Assembly: GCA_964458655.1 (NCBI GenBank)
Contig: CAYWJT010000002.1
Location: 1 to 64,000 of the forward strand
DNA from: CAYWJT01 sp964458655
GTDB lineage: Bacteria > Acidobacteriota > Aminicenantia > Aminicenantales > Saccharicenantaceae
Length of the DNA stretch: 64,000 bases
Reading direction: 5' to 3'
Shown here: piece by piece, positions 1 through 8,978 of the stretch
How positions within the stretch are numbered: position 1 is the stretch's first letter
Layout of the letters: each line of letters starts with the position of its first letter
Translations under genes and position numbers: made by a program
Notes under the pieces: generated by a model
Told to the model about the DNA's origin: nothing
Database searches by the model: none
The model's input: only the letters and a program-made list of their open reading frames with translations

Positions 1-470
1 TCGTGAGCAAGGAGCCAGGCTTTCCTGTCCAGCCCCGCGCCGTAGCCCACGAGCGACCCGTCGCCGCCGATGACCCTGTGGCAGGGGACGATCACGGCCA
101 CCGGGTTGCGGTGGTTGGCGCCGCCCACGGCTCTGGCCGCTCCGGGCCTGCCCGCGGCCCGGGCCAGCTCGCCGTAGCTCGTCGTCGCGCCGAACGGGAC
201 CTTGAGCAGCTCGCCCCAGACCCGGCGGTCGAAGGCGGAGCCTTGGAGGTCGAGCCTGACGCTGAAGGCGTTCCTTTTTCCCTCGAAGTACTCACGGAGC
301 TCGGTCAGGCACTGCTTGAGATGGGCCGCGGCCGGGCCTGACGGGGCGGGCTCTCGGCCGGACGCCTCCCGCTTCCCGACGAAACCGACCGAGGCCACGC
401 CGTCCCTGGTGGCGGCAACCTCGAGCGTCCCGATCGGGGAGGGCCAATAGGCCTTGACAAGCTCTTTCAT
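1..470 (-). CDS. ogt: O6-alkylguanine-DNA alkyltransferase (3' end outside window)
   Basis: This suicide DNA-repair protein transfers the alkyl group from O6-methylguanine to its own cysteine. Reading down from ATG at 470 gives 156 codons before the window edge. The protein opens with MKELVKAYWPSPIGTLEV and carries the family helix-turn-helix region (VWGELLKVPFGATTSYGELA). It then has the active-site motif PCHRVIGGDGSLVGY, with the acceptor cysteine in PCHRV at about residue 133. Only the last few residues are missing at the window edge. Length fits the short, single-domain Ogt/MGMT type rather than the two-domain Ada. It is transcribed divergently from the thymidylate-synthase-like gene at 604, with an AT-rich gap between them. 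Family assignment is firm; the choice of Ogt as symbol is by domain structure. Confidence 0.93.
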   Translation of the reverse strand, partial: MKELVKAYWPSPIGTLEVAATRDGVASVGFVGKREASGREPAPSGPAAAHLKQCLTELREYFEGKRNAFSVRLDLQGSAFDRRVWGELLKVPFGATTSYGELARAAGRPGAARAVGGANHRNPVAVIVPCHRVIGGDGSLVGYGAGLDRKAWLLAH

Positions 471-576
471 GTCACGCCTGCGGGAAGGCATCTGATAATC
501 TTTAATATAAATCGGACCCTTTTTCAACCGGAAAACGGCCGCCGATTTCCCCTTTTCTCTCCAAGGCGCGAAGGAT

Positions 577-582
577 TATAAT
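577..582 (+). promoter_or_regulatory. -10 box TATAAT upstream of the thymidylate-synthase-like gene
   Basis: A consensus TATAAT lies 22 bases before the ATG at 604. No good -35 hexamer is visible 16-18 bases upstream (nearest is TTTTCT), so the promoter call rests mainly on the -10 box. A purine-rich stretch, GAAAGAGAGA, precedes the start codon. Confidence 0.4.
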
Positions 583-603
583 CCTGTTCCGAAAGAGAGA
601 CCC

Positions 604-1449
604 ATGAACGGCAGCATACCGGTCCTTTACGTCCGAGGGGAAACCCTGCCCGAAGCCTGGGAGAAGGCCGTCCTGGCCTGCTGGCGGCAGGGCGCCGAGA
701 TCCGCACCGAGTACGACAAGCCCGGCGACCCGCCCAGCCGGGACTGCACCATGATGTGGGAGGTGGAGGACCCCTTCCTCGAACCGCGCATCCACCGGGC
801 CTTCCCGGGCGGCCTCGAGGACCTGGAGGTCTACCGCCAGGAGGTGGTTGACGGCATCCACGACCACTGGATCGACCCGGCCGAAGGCAAGTGGACCTAC
901 ACCTATCACAAACGGCTCTTCGCCTACGAGATGGAGGGCGCCGTCATCGACCAGGTCGACTACATCGTCGCCAAACTGGCCTCCGCCGGGCACAGCCGTC
1001 GGGCCCAGGCCGTCACCTGGAACCCGAAGCTCGACCCGGCCACCGACGACCCGCCCTGCCTCCAGCGGCTGTGGTGCCGCCTGCTCGAGTCAGGAGACGG
1101 CGCTCTGGTCCTGAACATGAACACCCACTGGAGGTCGCGCGACGCCTACAAGGCCGCTTACATGAACGCCTTCGCGCTGACCGACCTGGCCCGGGTCATG
1201 GCCGCGAGGCTCGCCGAAAGGACGGGCCGGCCGGTCCGCGTCGGCCGCTACGTGGACATCAGCGACAGCTTCCACATCTACGGCTCCTATTTCAGGGAGT
1301 TCGAGGGCTTCCTGAAGCTCGTGGAAAAGCGGGCCTTCGCCGACCGCACCTGGCCGAGCTCTTACGCCGAGCCGGTCTTCCGGGAAACGCGGGAGCGCCT
1401 GCGCCGCGAGCTGGAAGAGGAAAAAGCCAAAGCCGGGTCAGGCCGCTGA
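604..1449 (+). CDS. Thymidylate synthase-like protein (ThyA superfamily)
   Basis: The second half of this 281-residue protein shows the folate-dependent thymidylate synthase core. VTWNPKLDPATDDPPC contains the nucleophilic cysteine, RSRD resembles the phosphate-binding loop, and YMNAFAL matches the nucleotide-selecting Asn segment (FNIAS in classic ThyA). DSFHIYGSYF matches the H-x-Y motif that contacts deoxyribose. The Asn, rather than Asp, favours dUMP over dCMP as substrate, so methylation of dUMP to dTMP is likelier than dCMP hydroxymethylation. It is odd in two ways. The His that normally follows the catalytic Cys is Leu (PCLQ), and the N-terminal half is not classic ThyA, more like the archaeal-type or thymidylate-synthase-like proteins. 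It stands alone with no dihydrofolate reductase gene nearby. The ATG follows a purine-rich site. Confidence 0.75.
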   Translation: MNGSIPVLYVRGETLPEAWEKAVLACWRQGAEIRTEYDKPGDPPSRDCTMMWEVEDPFLEPRIHRAFPGGLEDLEVYRQEVVDGIHDHWIDPAEGKWTYTYHKRLFAYEMEGAVIDQVDYIVAKLASAGHSRRAQAVTWNPKLDPATDDPPCLQRLWCRLLESGDGALVLNMNTHWRSRDAYKAAYMNAFALTDLARVMAARLAERTGRPVRVGRYVDISDSFHIYGSYFREFEGFLKLVEKRAFADRTWPSSYAEPVFRETRERLRRELEEEKAKAGSGR

Positions 1450-1523
1450 ACCCGCGCCTGTTCCCATTCGGCGCGATCACCTGACGGGGAAGGGCTTCCT
1501 GCCGGTAGGGTCGTCTCGGACCA

Positions 1524-2333
1524 TCACCGAAGGGCCAGCCACGCCAGGGCCGCAGCGGCCAAGGCCAGCCTGTACCAGGCGAAAACGTGGAGCGGATGCC
1601 GGCCGACGAAGCGCAGCAGGAAGCGGATGGCGAAAAGCCCGCTCAGCAGGGCCGCGAGAAAACCCAGCCCGAGCACCGGCCAGTCGACGGCCGCCCAGCT
1701 TTCGACCTCGAGGGAGGACTTCACCACCGCGGCCGCGACGGCCGGGATGGAGATCAGGAAGGAGAAGCGGGCGGCCTCGTCCCTCTTGAGCCGGCGGGCC
1801 ATGCCGGCGCAGATCGTGATGCCGGAGCGGGAAACGCCGGGCACCAGCGCCACCGACTGGGCGGCTCCGATGAGGAGGGCGTCGCCGGCCGTCATCATGG
1901 GCATCATCCGTTCGCGTCGGCCGAACCGCTCGGCGACGAAAAAGACCAGAGCGACGACACTCAGAGTGGTGATAACGACGGGCACCGAGCGGACGCCTGA
2001 CCCGAGCAGGGGGTAAACGAGGGCGCCGACCAGGACGACTGGCACCGAGCCGGCCATGACGAGCAGGGCCAGCCGGGCCTCGAGGTCGCACTTGAGGTCG
2101 GGCCGCTTGAAGAGCCTGAAGAAGCCGCGGACGAGGACGACGACCTCCCGCCTGAAGAACAGGACCAGGGCGGCGAGCGTGGCCGCGTGCATGGCGACGT
2201 CGAAGAAGACGTTGTCGCCGAACTCGAAGCCAAAGACCTCGTGGAACAGGACGAGATGGCCCGAACTCGAGACCGGCAGGAACTCGGTCAGGCCCTGGAT
2301 GAGGCCGGCTATGAGGGCGTTCAATAACTGCAT
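1524..2333 (-). CDS. uppP: Undecaprenyl-diphosphatase UppP (BacA)
   Basis: This integral membrane enzyme dephosphorylates undecaprenyl pyrophosphate to recycle the lipid carrier for cell-wall and O-antigen synthesis; loss sensitises to bacitracin and extra copies give resistance. The N-terminus holds the family signature GLIQGLTEFLPVSSSGHLV, with the catalytic Glu and His. The second signature, VPGVSRSGITI, lies at about residues 173-183. About eight hydrophobic segments cover the 269 residues, the usual family length. GGAG lies 9 bases before the ATG. It faces the thymidylate-synthase-like gene tail to tail and is followed upstream by a separate minus-strand beta-barrel gene. Confidence 0.97.
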   Translation of the reverse strand: MQLLNALIAGLIQGLTEFLPVSSSGHLVLFHEVFGFEFGDNVFFDVAMHAATLAALVLFFRREVVVLVRGFFRLFKRPDLKCDLEARLALLVMAGSVPVVLVGALVYPLLGSGVRSVPVVITTLSVVALVFFVAERFGRRERMMPMMTAGDALLIGAAQSVALVPGVSRSGITICAGMARRLKRDEAARFSFLISIPAVAAAVVKSSLEVESWAAVDWPVLGLGFLAALLSGLFAIRFLLRFVGRHPLHVFAWYRLALAAAALAWLALR

Positions 2334-2419
2334 CTGCTGTGCTCCGAGCGGGATCAGGGAAGCCTATCTAACCATAAAATCCGGCCGCCGGCAACGGATC
2401 AGGGGCCGGCCTGCGCGTT

Positions 2420-3676
2420 TCAATTGCCGAAGCGGGGATTGACTACCGGGCTGTAAATAGAGCCGAACGTGTAGCTTACGCCGATGGACAGGCCGTAGCT
2501 GAAGTTGGTGGCGAGCTGCCTCTGCTGGAGCAATATTTCCTCCAAGGTGGCGCCGGCCTTCGGCAGCGACACCTGGTCGTGGATCTGGGAGTACCGGCCG
2601 TTGAAGTTGAGGGCCAGGCCGCGGTAAAGCTGGAGCGATACCCCGCCGTAGATCTCAAGCCGGTTCTTGCTGAAGTCGTTGAGGAAGGTCGAGCCCGATA
2701 TGGACGAGCTGATGTTGCCCCAGGGTTCCTTGACCTCGAAGCTCACGACCATGGTCTGGGCCAGGATGGTCTGCCTGGTCTTGTCGTAGATGGTTTCCTC
2801 GACGTACTTATTGAAGCTGAGGCCGACGCGGTAGAGAAGCCGCAGCTGGCGTCGGTTGGACTCCGAGTAGGGGAAGAAATTGTATTCGACGGCCGGGGCG
2901 GGGTTCACCGCCAGCGCTATATTGGAGTAGCTCGAAGAGGACACGCCCAGCCAGGAGCCGGCCGACCAGTGCTCGCTCAGGCTGACGACATAAAGGGCGC
3001 TGAAGCTCTCGCTGTCGACCGTCGAGGAGATGGGGCCGTCCTCGAGGTCGAAGTAACTGTTCCTGATGTTCCCGGAAAGCCCCATCCGCAGCTTGTTGGC
3101 GGCCGTCACCCTGTTGGCCGAGAGGTAGCCGCTGGCCGAGGCGAAGTGCCTGGACTTCTCGCCGCTCAGGCTGCCGGAGACGCCAGCGCTGAAGACCCAG
3201 GCGTTCCACTTGTCCGCGACGGGCGCCACCGGCGGCCGGCCTTCGTAGTTCACGTTGAGATAATCGCCTATCTCGGTCCTGGCGGCGTAGGGCACCAGGC
3301 CGATCTTCATGACGCGGGTCAGGCCGCGGCGCTCGTCGTCACGGGAGGCGTTCGGCCCTGAGATGTATTTCATAGAGCTCTTGATGTTGATGTACTCGCC
3401 CTGGCCGAGGAAATCGAGCGTGTATTCGCGGCCCGAGCCCGCCGTGGACTGGATGGTGACCATGATGTAGACGTCGGCGGCCTTGGGCTCCCGGACGAAG
3501 CTGACGAAGGAGACCTCCTTGCGCAGGTAGTTCATGTCGCACTGGTGGCAGTCCAGGAAGACTCGGGGCGCTTCAGACTTGCCGAGGACGGCGTTCGCCT
3601 GCTGCTGCGCCGAGGCCATGACCGGAGCCATCAAGACCAGGAGCGTGAGCGCCGTTTGGAACTTCGTTTTTCTCAT
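2420..3676 (-). CDS. Conserved outer-membrane beta-barrel-like protein
   Basis: The ATG at 3676 was chosen because GAGGAG sits 7 bases upstream; an in-frame start 27 bases earlier has no such site. The product has a signal peptide (MRKTKFQTALTLLVLMAPVM, cut after ASA). A roughly 110-residue N-terminal domain contains VFLDCHQCDMNYL and a DERRGLTRVMKIGLVPYAART segment. The last 260 residues alternate polar and hydrophobic positions with many aromatic residues, as in outer-membrane barrels. The DCxxCD segment followed by FVREPKAADVYI resembles a family of hypothetical proteins in Bacteroidota, Acidobacteriota and Gemmatimonadota. The two cysteines may form a disulfide. No function is known to me. 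It sits alone on the minus strand between UppP and a small membrane protein. Confidence 0.7.
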   Translation of the reverse strand: MRKTKFQTALTLLVLMAPVMASAQQQANAVLGKSEAPRVFLDCHQCDMNYLRKEVSFVSFVREPKAADVYIMVTIQSTAGSGREYTLDFLGQGEYINIKSSMKYISGPNASRDDERRGLTRVMKIGLVPYAARTEIGDYLNVNYEGRPPVAPVADKWNAWVFSAGVSGSLSGEKSRHFASASGYLSANRVTAANKLRMGLSGNIRNSYFDLEDGPISSTVDSESFSALYVVSLSEHWSAGSWLGVSSSSYSNIALAVNPAPAVEYNFFPYSESNRRQLRLLYRVGLSFNKYVEETIYDKTRQTILAQTMVVSFEVKEPWGNISSSISGSTFLNDFSKNRLEIYGGVSLQLYRGLALNFNGRYSQIHDQVSLPKAGATLEEILLQQRQLATNFSYGLSIGVSYTFGSIYSPVVNPRFGN

Positions 3677-3849
3677 GGCGTATCTCCTCGTGTCCGCCCG
3701 CAAGCGGCCGGTTTCGACTTCCCTCTGAGCCGGGCCATTCGACCGGCTGACGCGCCCTCACTGAATCCGGCGGCGCCCGCCGCGGCGATATGCTCTCTGA
3801 CTGTTGACTGTCGCCTGCGCGGCCGCGGGCCGGCTCCTGAACAACGGCG

Positions 3850-4383
3850 TTACAAAGAACCGCCGGAAGAACCGCCCGGCTCTGAAGGCCCCTGAGTCCC
3901 GTCTTCTTCGCCCTCCGGGGTTGCGTCCGCGTTCCGGGATGGGGCTGAATACTTCCCGGCCGGCGGACAGCCGCGCGCGGCGCGTCCGGTCCCGAACCAT
4001 TGCCCGGCTTCCCGGCCGGCCAACCCCGAAACCACAAAGATGCCGGGGACTGTGCCGAAAGGGAAAAGCGGCAGGAGCAGGATGCCCAGCGCCAGTCCCG
4101 CCAGCCTGGCGGAGGGCTGTCTGCGGCTGATCTTGGACGACACGATGAAACAGGCCAGGCCCAGGACCGCCGATATGAAGAACAGGACCAGGGTCATGGT
4201 CCCAGGCAGCATGTGCCTGACGAGCTGGAAGGTGCCGTTGCCGCGGCCGGCCGCGGCCAGGCCCGATATGAAGATGAACAGGAAGAGCGCGGCGGAGGCG
4301 ATGCACATGTAGCCCGCGACACCCAGGCTGAAGCGGGCGGTCCTCACCTTTTCGGGCATCGCGCTCGTTTCGTTTCGGGCCAT
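3850..4383 (-). CDS. Small membrane protein of unknown function
   Basis: The 177-residue product has three clear hydrophobic segments at about residues 20-47, 61-84 and 94-118. A hydrophilic Gly/Ser/Glu/Pro-rich tail follows (ending EPGGSSGGSL). Glycine and alanine are frequent in the helices. No Shine-Dalgarno site precedes the ATG at 4383, and an in-frame ATG eight codons later is an alternative. I recognise no family. Both neighbours are separately promoted, so context gives no function. The C-terminal tail is low-complexity, and the true end of the conserved protein may be shorter than the frame. Confidence 0.5.
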   Translation of the reverse strand: MARNETSAMPEKVRTARFSLGVAGYMCIASAALFLFIFISGLAAAGRGNGTFQLVRHMLPGTMTLVLFFISAVLGLACFIVSSKISRRQPSARLAGLALGILLLPLFPFGTVPGIFVVSGLAGREAGQWFGTGRAARGCPPAGKYSAPSRNADATPEGEEDGTQGPSEPGGSSGGSL

Positions 4384-4680
4384 TGGCGTCTATTCTACCC
4401 CAGATATATTTAGTCGACAAGAAAACGAGGACAGTTTACCCATTCACCTATTTTCTCGCCTTTTAACGGCCGTTAGCTCAACTAGGCCACGGCCCCGGGC
4501 GGACACCCTTCCCCCGGGCAGACTCCGGCCTCCGGCCGACGTGTCAGGGCCGGCCTGTCCGGCCGCGGCACACCTGAGAAATTTCGCCTAAAGACGAATG
4601 AGATGCTTTGCCGCGCACGACAAGCCCATGGAAAAAGATCCGGAAATATGGCAGGATTTGACCGGAGGCAGCGAACCGAC

Positions 4681-5394
4681 ATGGCCGTCGTGGACCGCCT
4701 GAACCCCATCATCGAACTTCTCCGCCACTCTCCGGGCAGGGTCAACAAGGTGTTCATCCAGAAGGAGGGCGGCCCGGGCCGCCTGGCCGAGGTCGTCCGG
4801 GAAGCCCGGGCCCATTCGGTGCCCTTTGTCTTCGTCCCAAGGAACGTCCTCGACCGCATGTCCCGGCATCACCAGGGCGCGTTGGCCGAAACGGCCGCCA
4901 AGGAATACGCTTCGGTCGAGGACATCCTGTCGGGCTCGAAGAACCCCTTCGTCGTCCTGCTCGACGGCATCGAGGACCCGCAGAACCTGGGCGCGATCAT
5001 CAGGAGCGCCGAAGGCGCCGGCGCCGACGGCATCATCCTGCCCGAGCGCCGCTCGGCCGGTCTCACCGAGACCGTGGACACGGTTTCGGCGGGCGCCCTG
5101 GCGCGCCTCAAGGTGGCCCGGGTGACCAACCTGGTCCCGGTCATCGAGGACCTGAAGGGCCGCGGCTTGAGGGTGGTCGGCGCCGAAGCCTCGGGCGACG
5201 TCCCCTGGCACGAGTTGGACTTCACCGGTCCGGTCGCGCTCGTGCTGGGGTCCGAGGGCCGCGGCCTTCGGCCGCTCGTCCGCAGGTCCTGCGACAGCGT
5301 CGTTTTCATCCCGCTGGCGGGCGCGGTGAACTCGCTCAACGTGGCGGCGGCCGCCGCCGTGCTCTTCTTCGAGGTCGTCCGCCAGCGAAAATAG
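4681..5394 (+). CDS. rlmB: 23S rRNA 2'-O-ribose methyltransferase, RlmB/TrmH (SpoU) family
   Basis: This enzyme uses S-adenosylmethionine to methylate a ribose 2'-OH, in RlmB on G2251 of 23S rRNA. The start at 4681 gives an RlmB-like N-terminus (AVVDRLNPIIELLRHSPGRV), the L30e-like substrate-binding domain. GGAGG lies 12 bases upstream. Starts at 4648 or 4603 are open but would add a non-homologous extension. The SPOUT domain has all three SpoU motifs: LLDGIEDPQNLGAIIRSAEG (motif 1, about residue 106), ALVLGSEGRGLRPLV (motif 2) and IPLAGAVNSLNVAAAAAVLF (motif 3). These form the trefoil knot that binds SAM. It converges with the TonB receptor gene, with only 4 bases between the stop codons. 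Confidence 0.92.
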   Translation: MAVVDRLNPIIELLRHSPGRVNKVFIQKEGGPGRLAEVVREARAHSVPFVFVPRNVLDRMSRHHQGALAETAAKEYASVEDILSGSKNPFVVLLDGIEDPQNLGAIIRSAEGAGADGIILPERRSAGLTETVDTVSAGALARLKVARVTNLVPVIEDLKGRGLRVVGAEASGDVPWHELDFTGPVALVLGSEGRGLRPLVRRSCDSVVFIPLAGAVNSLNVAAAAAVLFFEVVRQRK

Positions 5395-5398
5395 CGGC

Positions 5399-7804
5399 TC
5401 AGAACCGCGTGCTCAGCGCCAGGACGAAGTTCCGACCGGGCCCCGAGATCCCCGAACTGTAAGGCCGGTAGCGCCTGTCCGTTATGTTCTCGAGACCGGC
5501 GCTAATCGTCCAGTTGTCGGAGAGCCTGTACATCAGCTTGAAATTCAAGGTATACCACGCCGGGGCGTAGGTGTTGCCGTTCTCGTCCAAGGCGTAGATC
5601 TCGGTCTTGGCTTTTTCCTCTTCCGCCAGGTCCTCGTGCGCCCGCTTCCCCTGATAGACGGCGTAGAGCTCGAAGTTGAGCTTCTCGGCGTTGTAAGACA
5701 GGCGGGACACCCCGAACCAGGGACCGGCGTGGCGCGACGGGCTGGTGCTGCCGTCGTCAAGCTCCTCCTCGCCGTCCTGGATGTTCAGGTCGGAAGAAAA
5801 GCTGAAACCGCGCGGCAGCTGCACCTCCAGGCCGGCCTGCAGCCCGTAGACGTGGGCCACGGCGGCGTTCTGGACGGCCTGAACCCGGCTCAGGACGCCG
5901 TCGTACATGATGTACTCCTGGCCGTTGAGCGTGAAATCCCGCCTGACCATGGCGTTGTCGAGAGAGGTGTAGTATCCGGCAAGCTCGAGGCGCGCCGTCT
6001 CGCCGAACGTCTTGACCACTCCCAGGTCGGCCGAGTAAGCGTATTCGGCCTTCAGGCCGGGGTTGGGCACGACCACGGCCCCCGGCACCGAGTCGAAGAC
6101 CTTGCCCATGTCGTCCACGTTCGGGGAGCGGAAGCCTGTGGCCAGGTTGGCCCTTAAGGCCCAGGAGGCGGAAGCCTGGAAGACCCAGCCCAGACTTCCG
6201 GTCAACGCGCCCTTGTTGAGGTCGGCGGTCGTGAACGGGAAGGGATAGAAGGTGGTGTCGAAATCCGCGTGCAGGGTGAACTGGTTGTAGCGCAGGCCGG
6301 CCTGCATCAGCAGCCGGTCCGACAGCCGGATATCGTCGCTGACGTACGCGGCGAGAGACCGCCAGGTCGCCTGGGGGTATCGCGCCGGACCGGGCGCCTT
6401 CACGCCGAGCGAGATATCCTCGTCCGTGCCGGTCGAAGTAACGTCGTTCACGACGAATTCCAGGCCGTAGAACAGCCTGTGCCTCGCGCCCAGGCTTTTG
6501 TTGAGGTCGAGGTTGACCGAATAGGCCTCGACCTCCTCCACCCGGATGTGCCTTTCATTGCTGTTGAGGTTGCGGTCGATGCGGCTCTCCTCGAACGACT
6601 GCTGGGCCAGGCGCAGCGTCAGCTCGTCGTAGAGTGCGCCGCCGCCCGAGTTGGCGACGCTCAGGTTGTTCATCATCCACTTCTGCGGCCCGTAGTCCCA
6701 TTCCGCGTAACGGGGCAGGCCGTCCCTGAGCCGGCAGTGTCGGTCGTAACGTCCGTAGTCGGAGGTCTCGGAATAATGGAAGCCGAACTGGAAGTCCCAG
6801 TCGGCGTTCGGCCTGAAGCGCAGCTTCTGCATCAGGTTGACCTGGGAATACCCGGACGGGACCTGCAGCAGCGGGTCGTCCTGGGTTATCACGGTGTCCA
6901 CGCCGTTCTGGCGCTGGACGTAGAAGGGCTTGACGTAGTCCTCCGGGCCGTGCCCGCCCTGGCGCAGGTGGTCGTAATCGAACGAACTGAAGCTCGTCAC
7001 CAAGGCCCATTTTTCCCAGCCCACGTTGACGTGGACATGACCGGTCTTCTCGTCGTCGGCCGTGGATGTCCTGGCCGTGGCCGCGCCCGTGACGTAAGGC
7101 TTGTCCGTCAGGGAGAACTGCGGCGTCCTGGTCTCGAAGCTCATAACGCCGCCTATGGCGTCGCTGCCGTAGATGACCGAGCCGGGCCCGAACATGACCT
7201 CCGTCTTCTCCAGCGCGAACGGGTCCAGGGAGATGACATTCTGGATGTTGCCGGCGCGGAAAATGGCCGTGTTCATGCGGACGCCGTCCACGGCGTAGAG
7301 CAGGCGGTTGGTGGCGAAGCCGCGGATCATCGGGCTGCCGCCGCCCAGCTGGCTTTTCTGGACGAAGACCCGGCCGGTGAGCCCCAAGAGGTCGGCCGCG
7401 GTCTGGGGGTTCCGCAGGGCCGTCTCCACGGGGGAAACCGAGACTATGCTGGACGGCACTTCGGCCGTGGACTGCCGCCAGCGGGTGGCCGAGACGACCA
7501 CTTCATGCGCCTCCACCGGCGAGGCCTGCATCTCGAGCTCGAAGGAAGCCGATTCCATCTCCGCCCAGCTAGTCACCACCGTCCTGTAACCGGGCAGGCT
7601 TATGACGATCCTGGCCGAGCCCCGGAAGGCCGAGACGTCCGCCTGCCCTTCCTGGTTCGTGGTCGCTGTCGCCCGGGGCTCCCGGCTCATCAGGACGACC
7701 GTTTCGAGGGGCGCCCCGCTCTCCCGGTCGCGGACCGTTACGGTCTGGCCGAAAGCGGAAACGGCCGCTGCCAAAAGGAATATGATCAAGAACGCTTTTT
7801 TCAA
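5399..7804 (-). CDS. TonB-dependent outer-membrane receptor
   Basis: An 801-residue receptor that imports a ligand across the outer membrane using TonB energy. A signal peptide (MKKAFLIIFLLAAAVSAFGQ) precedes a short carboxypeptidase-regulatory-like beta domain (residues 20-95). The plug domain follows at about 105-235, with VVVSATRWRQSTAEVPSSI, then GGGSPMIRGFATNRLLYAVDG and FGPGSVIYGSDAIGGVMSF. The barrel ends in LALSTRF with the typical terminal Phe. The plug resembles receptors for haem or metal chelates more than the Oar-like receptor at 31158, but the ligand cannot be read from sequence. The start codon is TTG at 7804, supported by AAGGAG seven bases upstream. The small gene at 7904 lies just upstream on the same strand and is probably co-transcribed. 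Confidence 0.93.
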   Translation of the reverse strand: MKKAFLIIFLLAAAVSAFGQTVTVRDRESGAPLETVVLMSREPRATATTNQEGQADVSAFRGSARIVISLPGYRTVVTSWAEMESASFELEMQASPVEAHEVVVSATRWRQSTAEVPSSIVSVSPVETALRNPQTAADLLGLTGRVFVQKSQLGGGSPMIRGFATNRLLYAVDGVRMNTAIFRAGNIQNVISLDPFALEKTEVMFGPGSVIYGSDAIGGVMSFETRTPQFSLTDKPYVTGAATARTSTADDEKTGHVHVNVGWEKWALVTSFSSFDYDHLRQGGHGPEDYVKPFYVQRQNGVDTVITQDDPLLQVPSGYSQVNLMQKLRFRPNADWDFQFGFHYSETSDYGRYDRHCRLRDGLPRYAEWDYGPQKWMMNNLSVANSGGGALYDELTLRLAQQSFEESRIDRNLNSNERHIRVEEVEAYSVNLDLNKSLGARHRLFYGLEFVVNDVTSTGTDEDISLGVKAPGPARYPQATWRSLAAYVSDDIRLSDRLLMQAGLRYNQFTLHADFDTTFYPFPFTTADLNKGALTGSLGWVFQASASWALRANLATGFRSPNVDDMGKVFDSVPGAVVVPNPGLKAEYAYSADLGVVKTFGETARLELAGYYTSLDNAMVRRDFTLNGQEYIMYDGVLSRVQAVQNAAVAHVYGLQAGLEVQLPRGFSFSSDLNIQDGEEELDDGSTSPSRHAGPWFGVSRLSYNAEKLNFELYAVYQGKRAHEDLAEEEKAKTEIYALDENGNTYAPAWYTLNFKLMYRLSDNWTISAGLENITDRRYRPYSSGISGPGRNFVLALSTRF

Positions 7805-7903
7805 CTCCGTACTCCTTGAGAAACCGATAGGCTGACTTCAGAGAAAGGCCCGGCCGCCCTTCTTCATGAGGGCTTCGGGCCCGGCGAGCAAGAAGCGAAC
7901 GGC

Positions 7904-8458
7904 TCAGCCTCGCTCTGGAGGAGGCGTGGGAGGGCTTAGAAGGAAGTGAACATAGAGGCCGGACGACCGGCCTGAAGGGCAGGGAGACGGATCCGACGAG
8001 CCTGCCGGCCCGTCAGGACGCGGCGGACGGCAGAAAAGCCTCGACCCGTCCGCAGACTGCAGGCTCTTTTCTCCGAGCCTCGGGGTTTGCCCCAGCGCGC
8101 GAAGCGCCAGGCTCCTCATCTCGGCGTTCAGCCTCGTCTCCTGCCGGTCCCACCAGCAGAGATAGCGGACCGTGTCGCCGAGGTCCTGCGCCTCGACGAT
8201 ATCGTACATCCGTCCCTGGTACTCGAATTCCCGGGGATGCTCCCACCGCAGCAGGAGGCCGGCCTCGAACTTCGTGAACTCGAACAGCACCAGGCCGTCC
8301 TCGCGGGCCAGGGAGACGATGTGCTTCGCGACGTCCTGCCGCAGCAGCGCCTTTTGACAGCTCAGCCATAGGAGGCGCCCCGCCAAGGGGTCGAGGGCCA
8401 GGGCCAGGACAAGGAGCCCGGCCGAGATATCCCGGAACGTTCTCAACGCGCCGCGCAC
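7904..8458 (-). CDS. Hypothetical protein upstream of the TonB receptor
   Basis: This 184-residue product starts with GTG at 8458 and has one N-terminal hydrophobic segment (SAGLLVLALALDPLAGRLLW), a signal peptide or anchor. A compact region follows with FEFTKFEAGLLLRWEHPREF and YLCWWDRQE, and then a Pro/Ser-rich tail. Similar small periplasmic proteins are found beside TonB receptors in other phyla, which suggests an accessory role, but I do not recognise a named family. No convincing Shine-Dalgarno site is visible. It lies 99 bases before the receptor gene on the same strand, so the two likely form one transcript. Confidence 0.55.
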   Translation of the reverse strand: MRGALRTFRDISAGLLVLALALDPLAGRLLWLSCQKALLRQDVAKHIVSLAREDGLVLFEFTKFEAGLLLRWEHPREFEYQGRMYDIVEAQDLGDTVRYLCWWDRQETRLNAEMRSLALRALGQTPRLGEKSLQSADGSRLFCRPPRPDGPAGSSDPSPCPSGRSSGLYVHFLLSPPTPPPERG

Positions 8459-8538
8459 AAAACGATGATAGAGCCGGCGGCCCGGCCTGTCAATAAAATG
8501 TGCTGGCCCACTGCATGGGAAACGCTTTCTGCCTGGAG

Positions 8539-8790
8539 TTGCGTTTCCCTTGCCGATAATATTGGCAAGGGGTCAGGTAATCCAGCGCTCGGTGCTGCCG
8601 CACCTGGTTATTTTCTCACTCCCACTGTTCCAGCCGCTTGTTATGCCCCCCTCGAGAGCCAAATCTAAGCCCTGGACTTCATAAAACTCTTCCCGAAGGG
8701 CCCGATTCGGCTTCTCGACATGGCCGTTTCTTCACCCGGAAGATGAGGCCCCGCTGATTAAAGGCGCTTATTATCCTGTCCTCGGTGCCT
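8539..8790 (-). pseudogene. Decayed IS481-type transposase C-terminus
   Basis: Read on the minus strand, the fragments ISAFNQRGLIFRV, GHVEKPNRALREEFYEVQGL, HNKRLEQWE and NNQVRQHRALDYLTPCQYYR appear in order. This matches the end of the integrase-core (DDE) domain of IS481-like transposases, where the sequence runs RGI..LPPRSP..NG-HVER..R...EEFY and later Y.N.VRPH.ALDYLTPAEY. The pieces lie in different frames and a stop codon interrupts them after HNKRLEQWE. The N-terminal half is absent and no terminal inverted repeats are seen. The remainder of the gap between 8459 and 8978 holds nothing else recognisable. Confidence 0.7.
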
Positions 8791-8978
8791 TGTATCAATT
8801 CGGCCGGTTTCAACTCGATTTGACATCGGATGTGGACCCGATTTATCATTCGGCACAATCAATGGCGGCAGGATCGGCGCCGTAGATACTTGGTAGGCCG
8901 ATAGATTCATCGCGAGCGCTGCGAGCCCATCGTGGCCGGCAGCGTTGGTCGGCAAGGTAAATGGAAGGAGGGTCAATC

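Noticed and set aside
4471..4486. CGTTAGCTCAACTAGG resembles the D-arm of a tRNA
   Set aside because: No anticodon arm, T-arm or closing acceptor stem follows, so no tRNA can be folded.
6269..7819. Long plus-strand frame opposite the TonB receptor
   Set aside because: Low-complexity Gly/Arg/Val-rich shadow with no family features.
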